This document shows, piece after piece, positions 9,263-18,110 of a DNA stretch of 64,000 bases. The stretch is from Saccharofermentans sp. GTDB taxonomy: Bacteria; Bacillota; Clostridia; Saccharofermentanales; Saccharofermentanaceae. Location: NCBI GenBank assembly GCA_024683485.1, contig JAIKYD010000057.1, forward strand, positions 1-64,000, written 5' to 3'. The notes under the pieces were generated by a model, which saw only the letters and a program-made list of their open reading frames with translations, searched no databases and was not told where the DNA came from. Numbering within the stretch: the stretch's first letter is position 1; every line of letters starts with the position of its first letter. The translations under genes were made by a program, and so were the position numbers.

Positions 9263-10816
9263 TTGAGTAAGAAACGCAATAAAGGTCTGAGCATAAAGAT
9301 CGTAACTGCATTGTATTCTTCAGCAGTTATTGTTGTATTGACGATTATTACTGTAATCGTCGGTTACAGACTCTATGAGAAACATGTCATGGAGCACTAC
9401 AGCAAGTATACAACGACGGTTCTTGAGTATGCATTCAGTGCTGCCCAGGAGTATTCATTCGGTGATATGATAGCTGACCGGGATATGCCGGATGCTTATG
9501 AACAAATGAGATCAGAATTAAACCATGTTAAGGAGTGTTCTGAGATCGATTATCTCTATGCGGTGTATTTCGATGACATCAATGATATTCACAGTCTGAA
9601 ATACGCTATCAACACCAAGACTGCAAAAGAACTCGAGAATGGCGGAACCTATACCTATCTGGGAACTCCTTGTGAAGAGGGAAGTTTTCAGGAGGATACA
9701 TTGCTTACCCTTCATGAAGCCGTGCTGACCAAAAAGAGGGAAAGCGGTGTTCTTCAGGGCTATTCAGAAGGGTATGGGTACATGTTTAATGGTTATAAAG
9801 TCATTTTTGACAGTAACGATAACCCTGCCGGCCTTTTGTGTGTGGAGATTGATGTCAGTAATATACGGGCTGAACTTAACCGCTACATCCGCAATATTGT
9901 GCTTTTTGTTGCTGCCTTTACGATAATTATCACCATAATATTTGTGGCTTTGTCTGAGTCTTATATTATCTATCCGATCACCAAGCTTACAGAATCTGCA
10001 AAAGACTTTATAAAGAATATCGGCGATCAGGATTCAATCGATAGAAGTGTTAAGGAGTTAAAGTCTATCGATATCCGCCCGGAAAATGAGATTGGCGAGC
10101 TTTATACGACCGTCAGTAAAATGGAATCTGATATGGCTGATCAGTACCGTGATATACGCCAGTATTCCGAAAATGTTATGAAGATGCAGGACGGTCTTAT
10201 CCTGCTTATGGCGGATATGGTCGAAAACCGTGATTCAGATACAGGTGACCATATTCAAAAGACTGCTGCGTATGTAAGGATAATCCTTAGGGGCTTGAAG
10301 CGGAAAGGATACTACCTTGATAAGCTTACCCCGACATATATGGAATATGTGGAAAAATCCGCTCCGCTGCATGATGTCGGTAAGATAAGGATCCCTGATG
10401 CCGTGCTTAATAAACCGGGAAAACTGACTCCTGAAGAGTACGAGATCATGAAGACTCATGCTTCAGCAGGCAAGGAAATAATCAATAAAGCTATCGATAA
10501 TACTGTTGAAGGCGAGAATTACCTCAGAGAAGCTTGCAATATGGCGGCATATCATCATGAACGCTGGGACGGCAAAGGCTATCCGGAAGGCCTGAAGGGT
10601 GAAGAGATTCCTCTGTCTGCCAGGGTTATGGCTGTGGCAGATGTTTTCGATGCCTTGTGTTCGAGCCGCGTTTACAAACCGCCGTTCCCGATCGATGATG
10701 CCTTGAAGATAATCGAAGAAGGTAAAGGAACCCAATTCGATCCGAAGTGTGTAGAGGTCTTCTTGGAGGCACTCCCTGATATTAAAGCTGTGTTGAGAAA
10801 GTACAATAAAAAGTAA
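9263..10816 (+). CDS. Membrane sensor with HD-GYP phosphodiesterase domain
   Basis: A c-di-GMP-type signalling protein. The track starts at TTG 9236, but GGTGGAG at 9251-9257 is well placed for TTG at 9263, giving 517 residues. Order: N-terminal transmembrane helix (about 10-35), extracytoplasmic sensor of about 160 residues, second helix (about 210-235), HAMP-like linker with coiled coil, then HD-GYP. Metal ligands and signature are intact: HDVGKI, YHHERWDGKGYP and the GYP-containing loop, plus VADVFDAL. It should hydrolyse c-di-GMP to pGpG/GMP in response to an external signal. No GGDEF protein lies in this window. Confidence 0.85.
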   Translation: MSKKRNKGLSIKIVTALYSSAVIVVLTIITVIVGYRLYEKHVMEHYSKYTTTVLEYAFSAAQEYSFGDMIADRDMPDAYEQMRSELNHVKECSEIDYLYAVYFDDINDIHSLKYAINTKTAKELENGGTYTYLGTPCEEGSFQEDTLLTLHEAVLTKKRESGVLQGYSEGYGYMFNGYKVIFDSNDNPAGLLCVEIDVSNIRAELNRYIRNIVLFVAAFTIIITIIFVALSESYIIYPITKLTESAKDFIKNIGDQDSIDRSVKELKSIDIRPENEIGELYTTVSKMESDMADQYRDIRQYSENVMKMQDGLILLMADMVENRDSDTGDHIQKTAAYVRIILRGLKRKGYYLDKLTPTYMEYVEKSAPLHDVGKIRIPDAVLNKPGKLTPEEYEIMKTHASAGKEIINKAIDNTVEGENYLREACNMAAYHHERWDGKGYPEGLKGEEIPLSARVMAVADVFDALCSSRVYKPPFPIDDALKIIEEGKGTQFDPKCVEVFLEALPDIKAVLRKYNKK

Positions 10817-10839
10817 TCAATTAATAGGAACTATTGATA

Positions 10840-11427
10840 ATGAAAGTGTTTATTGTATATTGTCATCCGTCTGAGGACTCTTTTACCAGAAACATGCGTG
10901 ATGCTTTCATAAGAGGTGTAACTGATTCAGGCAACGAATATATTATGTCTGATCTCTATAAGATGGGATTTGATCCTACGATGACCGAACAGGAATACTT
11001 GAGAGATGCAAATTACAGGAACACGCCTGAAGTTGCAGATGATGTATTTGCAGAACAGCAAAAGATCAATTCTTCTGATGCGATTGCCTTTATCTATCCG
11101 GTGTTCTGGACTGAGGCTCCGGCAAAACTGGTAGGCTGGTTTGACAGAGTGTGGTCTTACGGATTTGCATATGGTGAGAAGACCATGAAGATGCTGGATA
11201 AAGCGGTAATACTCTGTTCTGCCGGAAATCCGCTTGAAAGGCTGGAACAGTTTGGACTTTTAGAAAGCATGAAGAGAGTTATGTTAGGTGACAGACTTTT
11301 CGGGCGGGCCAAAGAAACTGATTTTATTGTTTTTGACAGTACTTCCCGGGAGAAGGAACTGCGTGAGATGAATTGGGAAAGCAATCTTCAAAAGGCCTAT
11401 GAAGCGGGAAAGAATCTCTTTGGTTGA
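10840..11427 (+). CDS. NAD(P)H-dependent oxidoreductase, flavodoxin-like fold
   Basis: A 195-residue cytoplasmic quinone/FMN reductase of the NQO/KefF/MdaB family. The N-terminal strand-loop VYCHPSEDSFTRNM is the FMN/FAD phosphate-binding region. IAFIYPVFWTEAPAKLVGWFDRVW is the family core, in which Trp/Phe stack on the flavin, and CSAGNP is the next flavin-contact loop. ATG at 10840 is chosen over the track's TTG six bases earlier. It follows the HD-GYP gene by 23 bases and may be co-transcribed with it. Confidence 0.82.
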   Translation: MKVFIVYCHPSEDSFTRNMRDAFIRGVTDSGNEYIMSDLYKMGFDPTMTEQEYLRDANYRNTPEVADDVFAEQQKINSSDAIAFIYPVFWTEAPAKLVGWFDRVWSYGFAYGEKTMKMLDKAVILCSAGNPLERLEQFGLLESMKRVMLGDRLFGRAKETDFIVFDSTSREKELREMNWESNLQKAYEAGKNLFG

Positions 11428-11494
11428 ACTTGGCTGCGCCGGGTATTGACTGCCAGATTGATTACGACTGTGCTCACTGGCAAGCGGTACTATC

Positions 11495-11532
11495 GATATA
11501 GTATATCTTGAAGACTGATAGGTACTATAGTA
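11495..11532. promoter_or_regulatory. Two adjacent palindromes upstream of decayed regulator
   Basis: GATATA-G-TATATC (11495-11507) and the perfect 10-base palindrome TACTATAGTA (11523-11532) lie 20-25 bases apart in a gene-free stretch. They share the TACTAT/ATAGTA core with the palindrome at 1206. They may be the operators of the now broken regulator at 11659. The rest of 11428-11658 holds no gene I can support. Confidence 0.3.
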
Positions 11533-11658
11533 AAACTGTATCCAACCCGGCGTTGTGTTTTTTCCAAAAACGAATTGTTAGTATTCCCGGCACGCCTCTG
11601 ATATATTGAAACCATCAAAGATGCATCGGAGAAATAACATTTATTGTGAGGTATCAAT

Positions 11659-11900
11659 ATGTCGTTAGGTAATAATATCAAGAAATACCGCATTCGAAGA
11701 TTAACGGATATCTGGATTTCTGTGAACAGATCCGTTTGGCAGACAAAGCTGATGTGATCAGGGATTACGGCGAGCATGCAGCAGATAACATGATTAAATA
11801 CACAAGAGATTGGATAGACGGGAAACTTCAGTTTATGCTCGGACAGTTAAAGGAATGGAGCGATGAGAATGATTTCGCGAAGTTCGAAAAAATGATTTGA
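11659..11900 (+). pseudogene. Remnant of an XRE-family helix-turn-helix regulator
   Basis: With a GTGAGG ribosome binding site, ATG at 11659 begins MSLGNNIKKYR, the typical opening of an XRE/HTH_3 repressor, but the frame stops after about 32 codons. From about 11703 a different frame carries on without interruption to TGA at 11898 with a plausible helical tail (LDFCEQIRLADKADVIRDY, later WIDGKLQFMLGQL). The HTH core is missing between the two. The simplest reading is an internal deletion that removed most of the DNA-binding domain and shifted frame. A terminator still follows. Too short and broken for the ORF track. Confidence 0.55.
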
Positions 11901-11930
11901 ACTGAGCACTATAATGAATTCTTATCAAAT

Positions 11931-11976
11931 GAGCCGGGAGAGTGTTTGTAAAACGATCCCGGTTCTATTATTTTTG
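11931..11976 (+). terminator. Rho-independent terminator
   Basis: GAGCCGGGA pairs with TCCCGGTTC (one G-T wobble) around a 17-base loop and is followed by TATTATTTTTG. It ends the transcription unit of the broken regulator. Confidence 0.6.
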
Positions 11977-11996
11977 AAAATTGTATAAGCGGAGAA

Positions 11997-12024
11997 TTGA
12001 ATTTGTTTTCTGTTAGAATATAAA
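11997..12024 (+). promoter_or_regulatory. Sigma-A-type promoter of the 12053 acetyltransferase
   Basis: TTGAAT, 16 bases, TATAAA. It ends 28 bases before the ATG, and a GGAGGA ribosome binding site lies in between. Confidence 0.5.
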
Positions 12025-12052
12025 AGATTCCCATTGAATGGAGGAATAAGCA

Positions 12053-12562
12053 ATGCTGATAGAAACTGACAGACTGAAAATTAAAGATTTTACAATGGAT
12101 ATGGCAGAGGCAGTCCATTTGAATTCTCTTGATGAAGATACCAGACGGTTTGTGCCGGATGAGGTTTTCGAGACTGTGGATGAAGCCAGAGAGACCGTGG
12201 AATTCCTGATGTCAAGGTATGAAGGCACAGAAGGACCTTTTGTTTATCCTGTGTTCATTAAAGATACAGGAGATAATATCGGATATGTGCAGATGGTTCC
12301 GCTTGATGACGGCAATTGGGAAATAGGATATCACGTTGCGAAAAGATTCACCGGCAACGGATATGCTACTGAGGCCGTAAATGCCTTTATTCCGGTTATC
12401 ACTGAAAAGATCGGGATAACCGAAGTAAATGGAATATGCCTTAGTGAGAATGTTGCATCAAAGTGTGTACTCAGGAAATGCGGCTTTGAAGAGATTTCCG
12501 AAGGTGAGGGGAACTATCAGGGCGAAGAAAGAGAGATATTTAAGAGCGTACTTAAACTGTGA
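12053..12562 (+). CDS. GNAT acetyltransferase, RimJ/RimL type
   Basis: A 169-residue GNAT protein opening with LIETDRLKIKDF, as in the paralogue at 8505. The core has WEIGYHVAKRFTGNGYATEA with the acetyl-CoA loop GNGYATEA. The end has NVASKCVLRKCGF, the family's CoA-contacting segment. GGAGGAATAAGC precedes the ATG. The acceptor is unknown. A gap of 45 bases separates it from the amidase start. Confidence 0.82.
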   Translation: MLIETDRLKIKDFTMDMAEAVHLNSLDEDTRRFVPDEVFETVDEARETVEFLMSRYEGTEGPFVYPVFIKDTGDNIGYVQMVPLDDGNWEIGYHVAKRFTGNGYATEAVNAFIPVITEKIGITEVNGICLSENVASKCVLRKCGFEEISEGEGNYQGEEREIFKSVLKL

Positions 12563-12607
12563 TGATCCTGTTTGCGGATAGGGTTTGGAAAGAAGAAAAG
12601 AATTAAG

Positions 12608-13447
12608 ATGAAGATCAAAATAGCATTTCTTCAGCTGGTTCCGGGAAAGACTCTTGAAGAACAGCTGAATATTGGAATCGAAGCCTGTAAGGAAGCAAAG
12701 GAAAAAGGTGCGGACATAGCGCTGTTTCCTGAAATGTGGAGTGACGGGTATTATATTCCGCAGGATGTGAATGAACTTAAAAGTCTTGCAATAAGTAAAG
12801 ACAGTGATTTCATAGATGCGTTCAGAAATCTTGCCCAAGGTCTTGAGATGGCCATCGGTATTACATTTCTCGAGAAGAATGAGGATAATGCTCCTCTTAA
12901 TTCTGTTATATTCTTTGACCGTGCCGGAAAAGGAATATTGCATTATTCCAAAGTTCATACATGTGCTTTTGCTGATGAGGCAGTACTTGCCGGCGGGGAT
13001 GATTTCTATGTGGCAGAACTTGATACCGGAAGTGGCAGCATAAAGATCGGTTCCATGATCTGTTTTGACAGGGAGTTCCCGGAGAGCTCAAGGATCCTTA
13101 TGCTTAAAGGTGCGGAGATAATCCTTCAGCCGAATGCTTGTCCTCTTGAGATCAACCGCCTTGCAGCATTAAGAACAAGAGCCTATGAGAATATGGTAGC
13201 TGTTGCAACCTGCAATTATGCCCAGGGCCAGCCTGACTGCAATGGACATTCCGTTCTTTTTGACGGCGTTCCTTGGCTGCCTGATGAACCTGGTGTGAGG
13301 GACATGTGCGTTTTCGAAGCTCCCGGAAAAGCAGGTGTATATGTTGCTGAACTCGATGTAGACCAGTTAAGACTTCACAGGTCCCGCGATGTAATGGGTG
13401 AAAAATTCAGACACCCCGGAAAGTATGGCATCTTAGCGGAAACTTAA
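12608..13447 (+). CDS. Carbon-nitrogen hydrolase (nitrilase superfamily)
   Basis: A 279-residue amidase with the Glu-Lys-Cys triad in order: Glu in LFPEMW, Lys in HYSKVHT and Cys in MICFDREFPES. The fold class hydrolyses C-N bonds of amides, carbamoyl compounds or omega-amides (NIT2, N-carbamoylputrescine amidase). ATG at 12608 (MKIKIAFLQ, the canonical first strand) is chosen; the track's TTG at 12572 would add 12 basic residues with no family counterpart. The N-carbamoyl-type EFPES context leans toward omega-amidase or carbamoyl amidase activity, but this is not settled. Confidence 0.85.
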   Translation: MKIKIAFLQLVPGKTLEEQLNIGIEACKEAKEKGADIALFPEMWSDGYYIPQDVNELKSLAISKDSDFIDAFRNLAQGLEMAIGITFLEKNEDNAPLNSVIFFDRAGKGILHYSKVHTCAFADEAVLAGGDDFYVAELDTGSGSIKIGSMICFDREFPESSRILMLKGAEIILQPNACPLEINRLAALRTRAYENMVAVATCNYAQGQPDCNGHSVLFDGVPWLPDEPGVRDMCVFEAPGKAGVYVAELDVDQLRLHRSRDVMGEKFRHPGKYGILAET

Positions 13448-13601
13448 GGGATGGATGTTGATCAGTTCCGTTGATATTTGCCCTTGCGGCATATATTTGG
13501 CATAGATTTCGTGACAAATCAGGGAATAGCCTTTCTCAAAACACAAAAATATTTTATATTGCAGACAGGGGATAATATTTATAGTTCTGGAGGCTCCAAT
13601 T

Positions 13602-15992
13602 ATGAAGAAGCTGAAAGTGTCTGCGCTTGTAATGGCAGTTGTTATGCTTATGCCATTGCTCTTGTCGTGTTCGAAAAGCAAATCGGCAACTAAACTTGCC
13701 GGAAAGGATGACCCCTGGTACGAGTCATTCAGGTTTGATCTTGAACCAGATCAGGCAGCTACTGAGTTATCAGGCGGAAGTGTTGTCTGTTATGGAAACG
13801 GAAAGATATACCATCTTTACAGTCTCACAAACATCGCTGATTTTGACGATTACCGGAGAACAATACTTGATACATATGATGAAGACGGTAAACTTATTAA
13901 CCGTGTAAAACTTAAAGATCCTGAGAATTATACGATCGATGATATCGATGCTGTCAGGATCGGGGAAGATGGCATAACGGCCGAAGCGGTAGTATCACTT
14001 TTCGCACCGGGAGGGTTTTATACCGCAGTCGTTAAGATAAATCTTGCCAGCGGGGAAACCAGGGAACCTGAGATACTCTCAAAAGAACCGGGTAAACCTC
14101 TCGAACTCGAGCTGGATGAGAAGTCAACAGTGGGTGTTTCAGATGTTTATATTGCAGGTGACTATATTATTTCGGTTATCCTTAACGGTAGAACCGCAAA
14201 TGAAACTGAAGTCCATGCTTATGCATTCAGGGGTTCAGAATATTTAGCTGAACTGGATCTCTCGGGCATGTCCCGTGTTTTTGATGTTGACGGGTTCTCG
14301 TACGATTCTAAAAGCAACACGTTGTTTACTGTTGGTTATACCTTGACAGACGGTCCCATGGTTCTTGAATTCGAACCGGATACTGGCAGCCGGATAAAGA
14401 ATGAGAAATATGATGCCAATTCTGATAACGGAGTAAACCTTGCCGATTACAGGACTATTGCAAGTGGTGAGTTATGCCGTATAGATATGTTGGGAAACAT
14501 AACGGAATTTGATATGCAGTCCCGTGAAGTCAGGACTTTGATCGACAACAACTGGTATACGCCTTATTTCTCGGATCTTTCAAGGCAGAAAGTTGAACTT
14601 GTGGCCTGTGATAACAATACAGCTGTTATCCACACAGTTGATTCAACGGAATATTCAATGTTCTTTACCGGAAACAAGGAGACAGTTACAATTCTGAAGA
14701 AAACTGAAGAAAACCCTCATGCAGGGAAGAAGATAATAGAACTCGCCACTCCGATTGACAAGGGAATGACGGAATATCTGTCAAATGCTGTCTATGAATT
14801 CAACAGAACAAATGATGAATATCTCATAAGAGTTTGGAGCAAATACAAGACCGGCATTATGGCAGGAAGAAGTTTTTCCATACTTGATGCCGATGACGAG
14901 AAACTCTATACGATGATACAGGAACTTAACGGTTCTGAAGCGCCTGATATCGCAATCGGAATACAGAAGAATTATGCGATGAGGGATGATGTTTTCGAGG
15001 ACCTTACAGGATACCTTGATCAGGAGGTTATGGATAAACAGTTTGCGAATATCATTGAGGCATCAAAGATCGGAGGCAAGCAGTATTTTCTGCCGGTTAC
15101 TATTGAGATAGAAGGTCTGGTAACGGAAACGAGTCTGGTCAGGAACGGTGCATGCGGCATTACTTTCGAGGACTTTGACAGGATGATCGAACAGGACCTG
15201 GATGGTTTTTCTCCTTACGACTATCCATTGTCAGAATATAACTACAAGAAAGATTTTATCCTTTCGTGCATTGATACTAAAGCAGTGATCGAAGGCGGAG
15301 AAGTAAACTTCGGAACAGAACAGTTTATTGAGGCAGTAAAGTATTCTGATGAGCATTTTTCTCAGGATGGTTTTACAAAACCGTCAGATTATGTCTGGGA
15401 TGACGAGGTGAGGAGAACACGCTCGGAATGCCGCTATGACAAGATCGGGAGTTATATTGATTTTGTTCATGCATGTAAATCCGGTGACGGAAGCTACACA
15501 ATAATTGGAACACCTTCCGTGGATGCCTCAGGCCCGAGATTCAGAGCAGTTGAGACGGTTTCAGTAACGTCCGTTTCCGATGTAAAGGATGGTGCAAAGA
15601 TATTCTTAAACTTCCTTTTTTCAGGAGCCGGGTTTGGAAGTTCATCGAAAGAATTTCAGAATATAGTCACTAACAGGGAGATAATGCAGAGAAATATAGC
15701 TATAACGGCGGAGAAGAACAACACCGGAGAGAAGGTCGATGAGGAAATGTCTTCCTATATGACCGGGCTTGGTGAATTGTCGAACGTGTACGGATATAAG
15801 TATTCTTCCAAGGAAATGGAGAAACAGATGATGAACAGTCTGTCGGCCATATCCACATATTATTACGATGATCCCGTTATTACGGCTTTCCTGGTTGAGG
15901 ATCTTGCTCCATATTATGCAGGAGACCGTTCGCTTGATGATGTCGTCAAGATCTTGAATGACCGCACGAATAAATACATAAAGGAAATGTGA
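13602..15992 (+). CDS. Large solute-binding-like lipoprotein
   Basis: A 796-residue lipoprotein: basic-hydrophobic signal ending at LLLSC (Cys about residue 23). Residues 40-370 form a beta-rich domain of repeated strands (YGNGKIYHLY, DTYDEDGKL and similar), which I read as beta-propeller-like. From about 380 comes a region resembling extracellular solute-binding family 1 proteins (ATPIDKGMTEYL, then a lobe with VTEIEGLVTETSLV-like hinges). No ABC permease or ATPase flanks it, so it is an orphan. It could bind sugars or act as a surface sensor. GGAGG precedes the ATG. Confidence 0.6.
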   Translation: MKKLKVSALVMAVVMLMPLLLSCSKSKSATKLAGKDDPWYESFRFDLEPDQAATELSGGSVVCYGNGKIYHLYSLTNIADFDDYRRTILDTYDEDGKLINRVKLKDPENYTIDDIDAVRIGEDGITAEAVVSLFAPGGFYTAVVKINLASGETREPEILSKEPGKPLELELDEKSTVGVSDVYIAGDYIISVILNGRTANETEVHAYAFRGSEYLAELDLSGMSRVFDVDGFSYDSKSNTLFTVGYTLTDGPMVLEFEPDTGSRIKNEKYDANSDNGVNLADYRTIASGELCRIDMLGNITEFDMQSREVRTLIDNNWYTPYFSDLSRQKVELVACDNNTAVIHTVDSTEYSMFFTGNKETVTILKKTEENPHAGKKIIELATPIDKGMTEYLSNAVYEFNRTNDEYLIRVWSKYKTGIMAGRSFSILDADDEKLYTMIQELNGSEAPDIAIGIQKNYAMRDDVFEDLTGYLDQEVMDKQFANIIEASKIGGKQYFLPVTIEIEGLVTETSLVRNGACGITFEDFDRMIEQDLDGFSPYDYPLSEYNYKKDFILSCIDTKAVIEGGEVNFGTEQFIEAVKYSDEHFSQDGFTKPSDYVWDDEVRRTRSECRYDKIGSYIDFVHACKSGDGSYTIIGTPSVDASGPRFRAVETVSVTSVSDVKDGAKIFLNFLFSGAGFGSSSKEFQNIVTNREIMQRNIAITAEKNNTGEKVDEEMSSYMTGLGELSNVYGYKYSSKEMEKQMMNSLSAISTYYYDDPVITAFLVEDLAPYYAGDRSLDDVVKILNDRTNKYIKEM

Positions 15993-16032
15993 GTTGCTTA
16001 AGGCTAATTGCCGGTCAATAACACAACTGTAT

Positions 16033-16061
16033 TTGACAATTACCGGCTTGCCTTATATTCT
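16033..16061 (+). promoter_or_regulatory. Sigma-A-type promoter of the Fur-family gene
   Basis: TTGACA (16033-16038), 17 bases, TATTCT. A GGAGG ribosome binding site follows before the ATG at 16091. Confidence 0.55.
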
Positions 16062-16090
16062 AACTAAGGAATATCAAGCGGAGGTTCGGA

Positions 16091-16510
16091 ATGGGCAGGA
16101 CAAAGAGTGGCTCTTATAATACAAAACAATCGTGTGAGATACTGAATTTCCTGAAAGATAATCCAGGCTCGCATTTTACGAGCCAGGAGATATCGGACCA
16201 CTTCAGAGCGCAGGGAATCAATATCGGTCAGGCTACGATCTACAGACGGCTGGACCGCCTGACTACCGAAGGACTTGTAAACAAATATATCATCGATGAG
16301 AAATCACCGGCCTGCTACGAATACATCGGCACAGGACACTGCAGCCACGGGAAGTGTTATCACATGAAGTGCGAGAAGTGCGGAAAGCTTATCCATCTGA
16401 ACTGTGATGAGATAAACGCTTTTTTCGAGCATGTGTCAGAAGAGCACGGTTTTGTGCTGGATCCCAAACGTACTGTGTTTTACGGAATCTGCAAAGACTG
16501 TAAGTCCTGA
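16091..16510 (+). CDS. Fur-family metal-responsive regulator
   Basis: A 139-residue regulator of the Fur/Zur/PerR family. The N-terminal winged helix is seen in GQATIYRRLDRLTTEG, where the family normally has TVYRTL. The dimerisation domain carries the two structural zinc pairs, CEKCGK and CKDC at the extreme C-terminus, and a His-rich sensory region HCSHGKCYHMKC. The family represses metal uptake or peroxide defence in response to Fe, Zn or Mn; the exact metal cannot be assigned. No target transporter lies next to it. It is convergent with the carboxypeptidase gene. Confidence 0.88.
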   Translation: MGRTKSGSYNTKQSCEILNFLKDNPGSHFTSQEISDHFRAQGINIGQATIYRRLDRLTTEGLVNKYIIDEKSPACYEYIGTGHCSHGKCYHMKCEKCGKLIHLNCDEINAFFEHVSEEHGFVLDPKRTVFYGICKDCKS

Positions 16511-16540
16511 GATTTCTGTTTGTATTTTTTAGCTATCCGT

Positions 16541-17968
16541 TTAAAGCATATTGGCGCGTTTGGTGACTTCGTCTCTTCTGCGCTTGATTATTCTTGCGCG
16601 GAATATCAGGAGTATGATCACGAGGAGAAGAAGGAGTCCAGATAATACAGCGAATGTGATGAGGATACTTCTTACGCTGGTAAGGTTTGTTATCTTCTCG
16701 GGATTGACTTCTACCACGCCGGCTTTTTTCTCGATCACGATGACAAGGGTTCCTATGAGGTATGTCTTATCGGTATAGACTTTGCAGAGCGGGATCTCCA
16801 GTGTCTGCTGTGATGCCTGGGTATCGATAACTGTCTGCGACAGATCAAGTCTGTTGGTGCTTCCGAGCTGGGCTCTTGATGAAGTTGTTGTTATATATCT
16901 GTCGAGAACGGCTCTCTGATCTGATATATATAAATTTGTGTCAGACAGGAGGTCCTTTATCTGTGCGTTCGCCTCTTCGATAAGTGGAGCGAATTCACTC
17001 TCAGTGATCTCGACTGTTGCAAATGTGGAATATCCGTATTCGAAAAGCTTTATAAGATCAGCGTATCTCGTATCTGCATCGATTGAATTAAAGACGCAGC
17101 CTATAAGGTTTCTGTTGTTTTTTCTGGCAGCCGCACAGAGCGTGTAGCCTGCTGCATCTGTAAAACCTGTCTTGCCGCCGACATAGTATTCATAACCGAA
17201 TTCAGTCGTGCTGACGAATTTGTTTCCGTTTGTCAGTTCTCTCTCGCTGCTGTACTTGTTCGTAGCATCGATTGTGTAGGAGAGTGTTTTGGCGATTTCA
17301 GAATAATCAGTGTTGTTTACGGCTTCGTTAAGGATCAGAGCCATATCGTAAGGTGTTGTTATGTTCTCAGGGTTTGAAATACCGAATGCAGAGTCGAAGT
17401 TGGTGTTTGTACAACCGATCTCCGATGCTTTTGCATTCATCAGTTCGCAGAATTCGGATTCTGTTCCGCTCATGTACATGCCTAGCGCCAGGGAAGAGTC
17501 GTTGGCGGAGATAAGGACAGCCGAATATACGAGGTCCTTGACGCTTATCTGTTCGCCTTCCTGCAGGCCGAGCGTAACGTAGTCCGGAGGAATATCATCA
17601 ATAGCATCAGCTATTTCAGATGATATCGTGACGATATCTGTCATTTCGAGGCGCTGAAGAGCGAGGAGTACCGTCATTACCTTGGTCATGGATGCAGGTT
17701 CCCTCTGTACATCGTAATCCTTGCCCAGAAGGATGGCACCGCTGTTGGCATCATATAAAACATAAGAAGTGGCAGAGATCTCAGGGGCGTCTTCATGAAC
17801 TTCATTAAGGAGATCGGTCTTGCGTTCTGCGGTTGTAACTATTCCGTCATTGGGATCTTCTCCGTAGTTATCCGCGAAAATATACCCCGGTGCATATGTC
17901 CAAAGGGTTGTGGCTGAAAGGATTAATGCCACTAAGCCGGTCAATATCTTTTTGCCGAAATTGATCAT
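16541..17968 (-). CDS. D-alanyl-D-alanine carboxypeptidase (PBP5/DacF type)
   Basis: A penicillin-binding protein that trims the terminal D-Ala of peptidoglycan stem peptides outside the membrane. The start is moved to the ATG at complement 17968 (MINFGKK), which has AGGAGA directly upstream; the track start adds 11 residues. Order: signal peptide, SMTK (SxxK), SAND (SxN), KTG in GGKTGFTDAAGY, a beta-rich PBP5 C-terminal domain, and a transmembrane helix near the C-terminus followed by a basic tail (RARIIKRRR). All three active-site motifs are intact. It is transcribed away from the divergent miaB operon. Confidence 0.92.
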   Translation of the reverse strand: MINFGKKILTGLVALILSATTLWTYAPGYIFADNYGEDPNDGIVTTAERKTDLLNEVHEDAPEISATSYVLYDANSGAILLGKDYDVQREPASMTKVMTVLLALQRLEMTDIVTISSEIADAIDDIPPDYVTLGLQEGEQISVKDLVYSAVLISANDSSLALGMYMSGTESEFCELMNAKASEIGCTNTNFDSAFGISNPENITTPYDMALILNEAVNNTDYSEIAKTLSYTIDATNKYSSERELTNGNKFVSTTEFGYEYYVGGKTGFTDAAGYTLCAAARKNNRNLIGCVFNSIDADTRYADLIKLFEYGYSTFATVEITESEFAPLIEEANAQIKDLLSDTNLYISDQRAVLDRYITTTSSRAQLGSTNRLDLSQTVIDTQASQQTLEIPLCKVYTDKTYLIGTLVIVIEKKAGVVEVNPEKITNLTSVRSILITFAVLSGLLLLLVIILLIFRARIIKRRRDEVTKRANML

Positions 17969-18075
17969 AAGGTCTCCTGTTCTGATTTTTGACCATAACA
18001 TTTTATATTGTTTTTGCTTAAAAACAAACTGTCCACGCGGTATTGTAATTTAATTATAAATATGAGCGGATTTAC

Positions 18076-18083
18076 TGTATAAT
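18076..18083 (+). promoter_or_regulatory. Probable -10 element of the miaB-mutS-mutL-miaA operon
   Basis: TGTATAAT lies 27 bases before the miaB ATG, in the short gap divergent from the carboxypeptidase. No good -35 element is visible at the usual spacing. Confidence 0.4.
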
Positions 18084-18110
18084 TAGCAAGGTTATGAAAT
18101 GAGGCTGTAA

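Noticed and set aside
11490-11777. Minus-strand 95-residue ORF over the regulator remnant
   Set aside because: No ribosome binding site or recognisable sequence; the + strand XRE remnant with terminator explains the region better.
12458-12958. Minus-strand 166-residue ORF spanning the acetyltransferase and amidase genes
   Set aside because: It crosses two well-supported + genes and their gap; its composition is that of a shadow frame.
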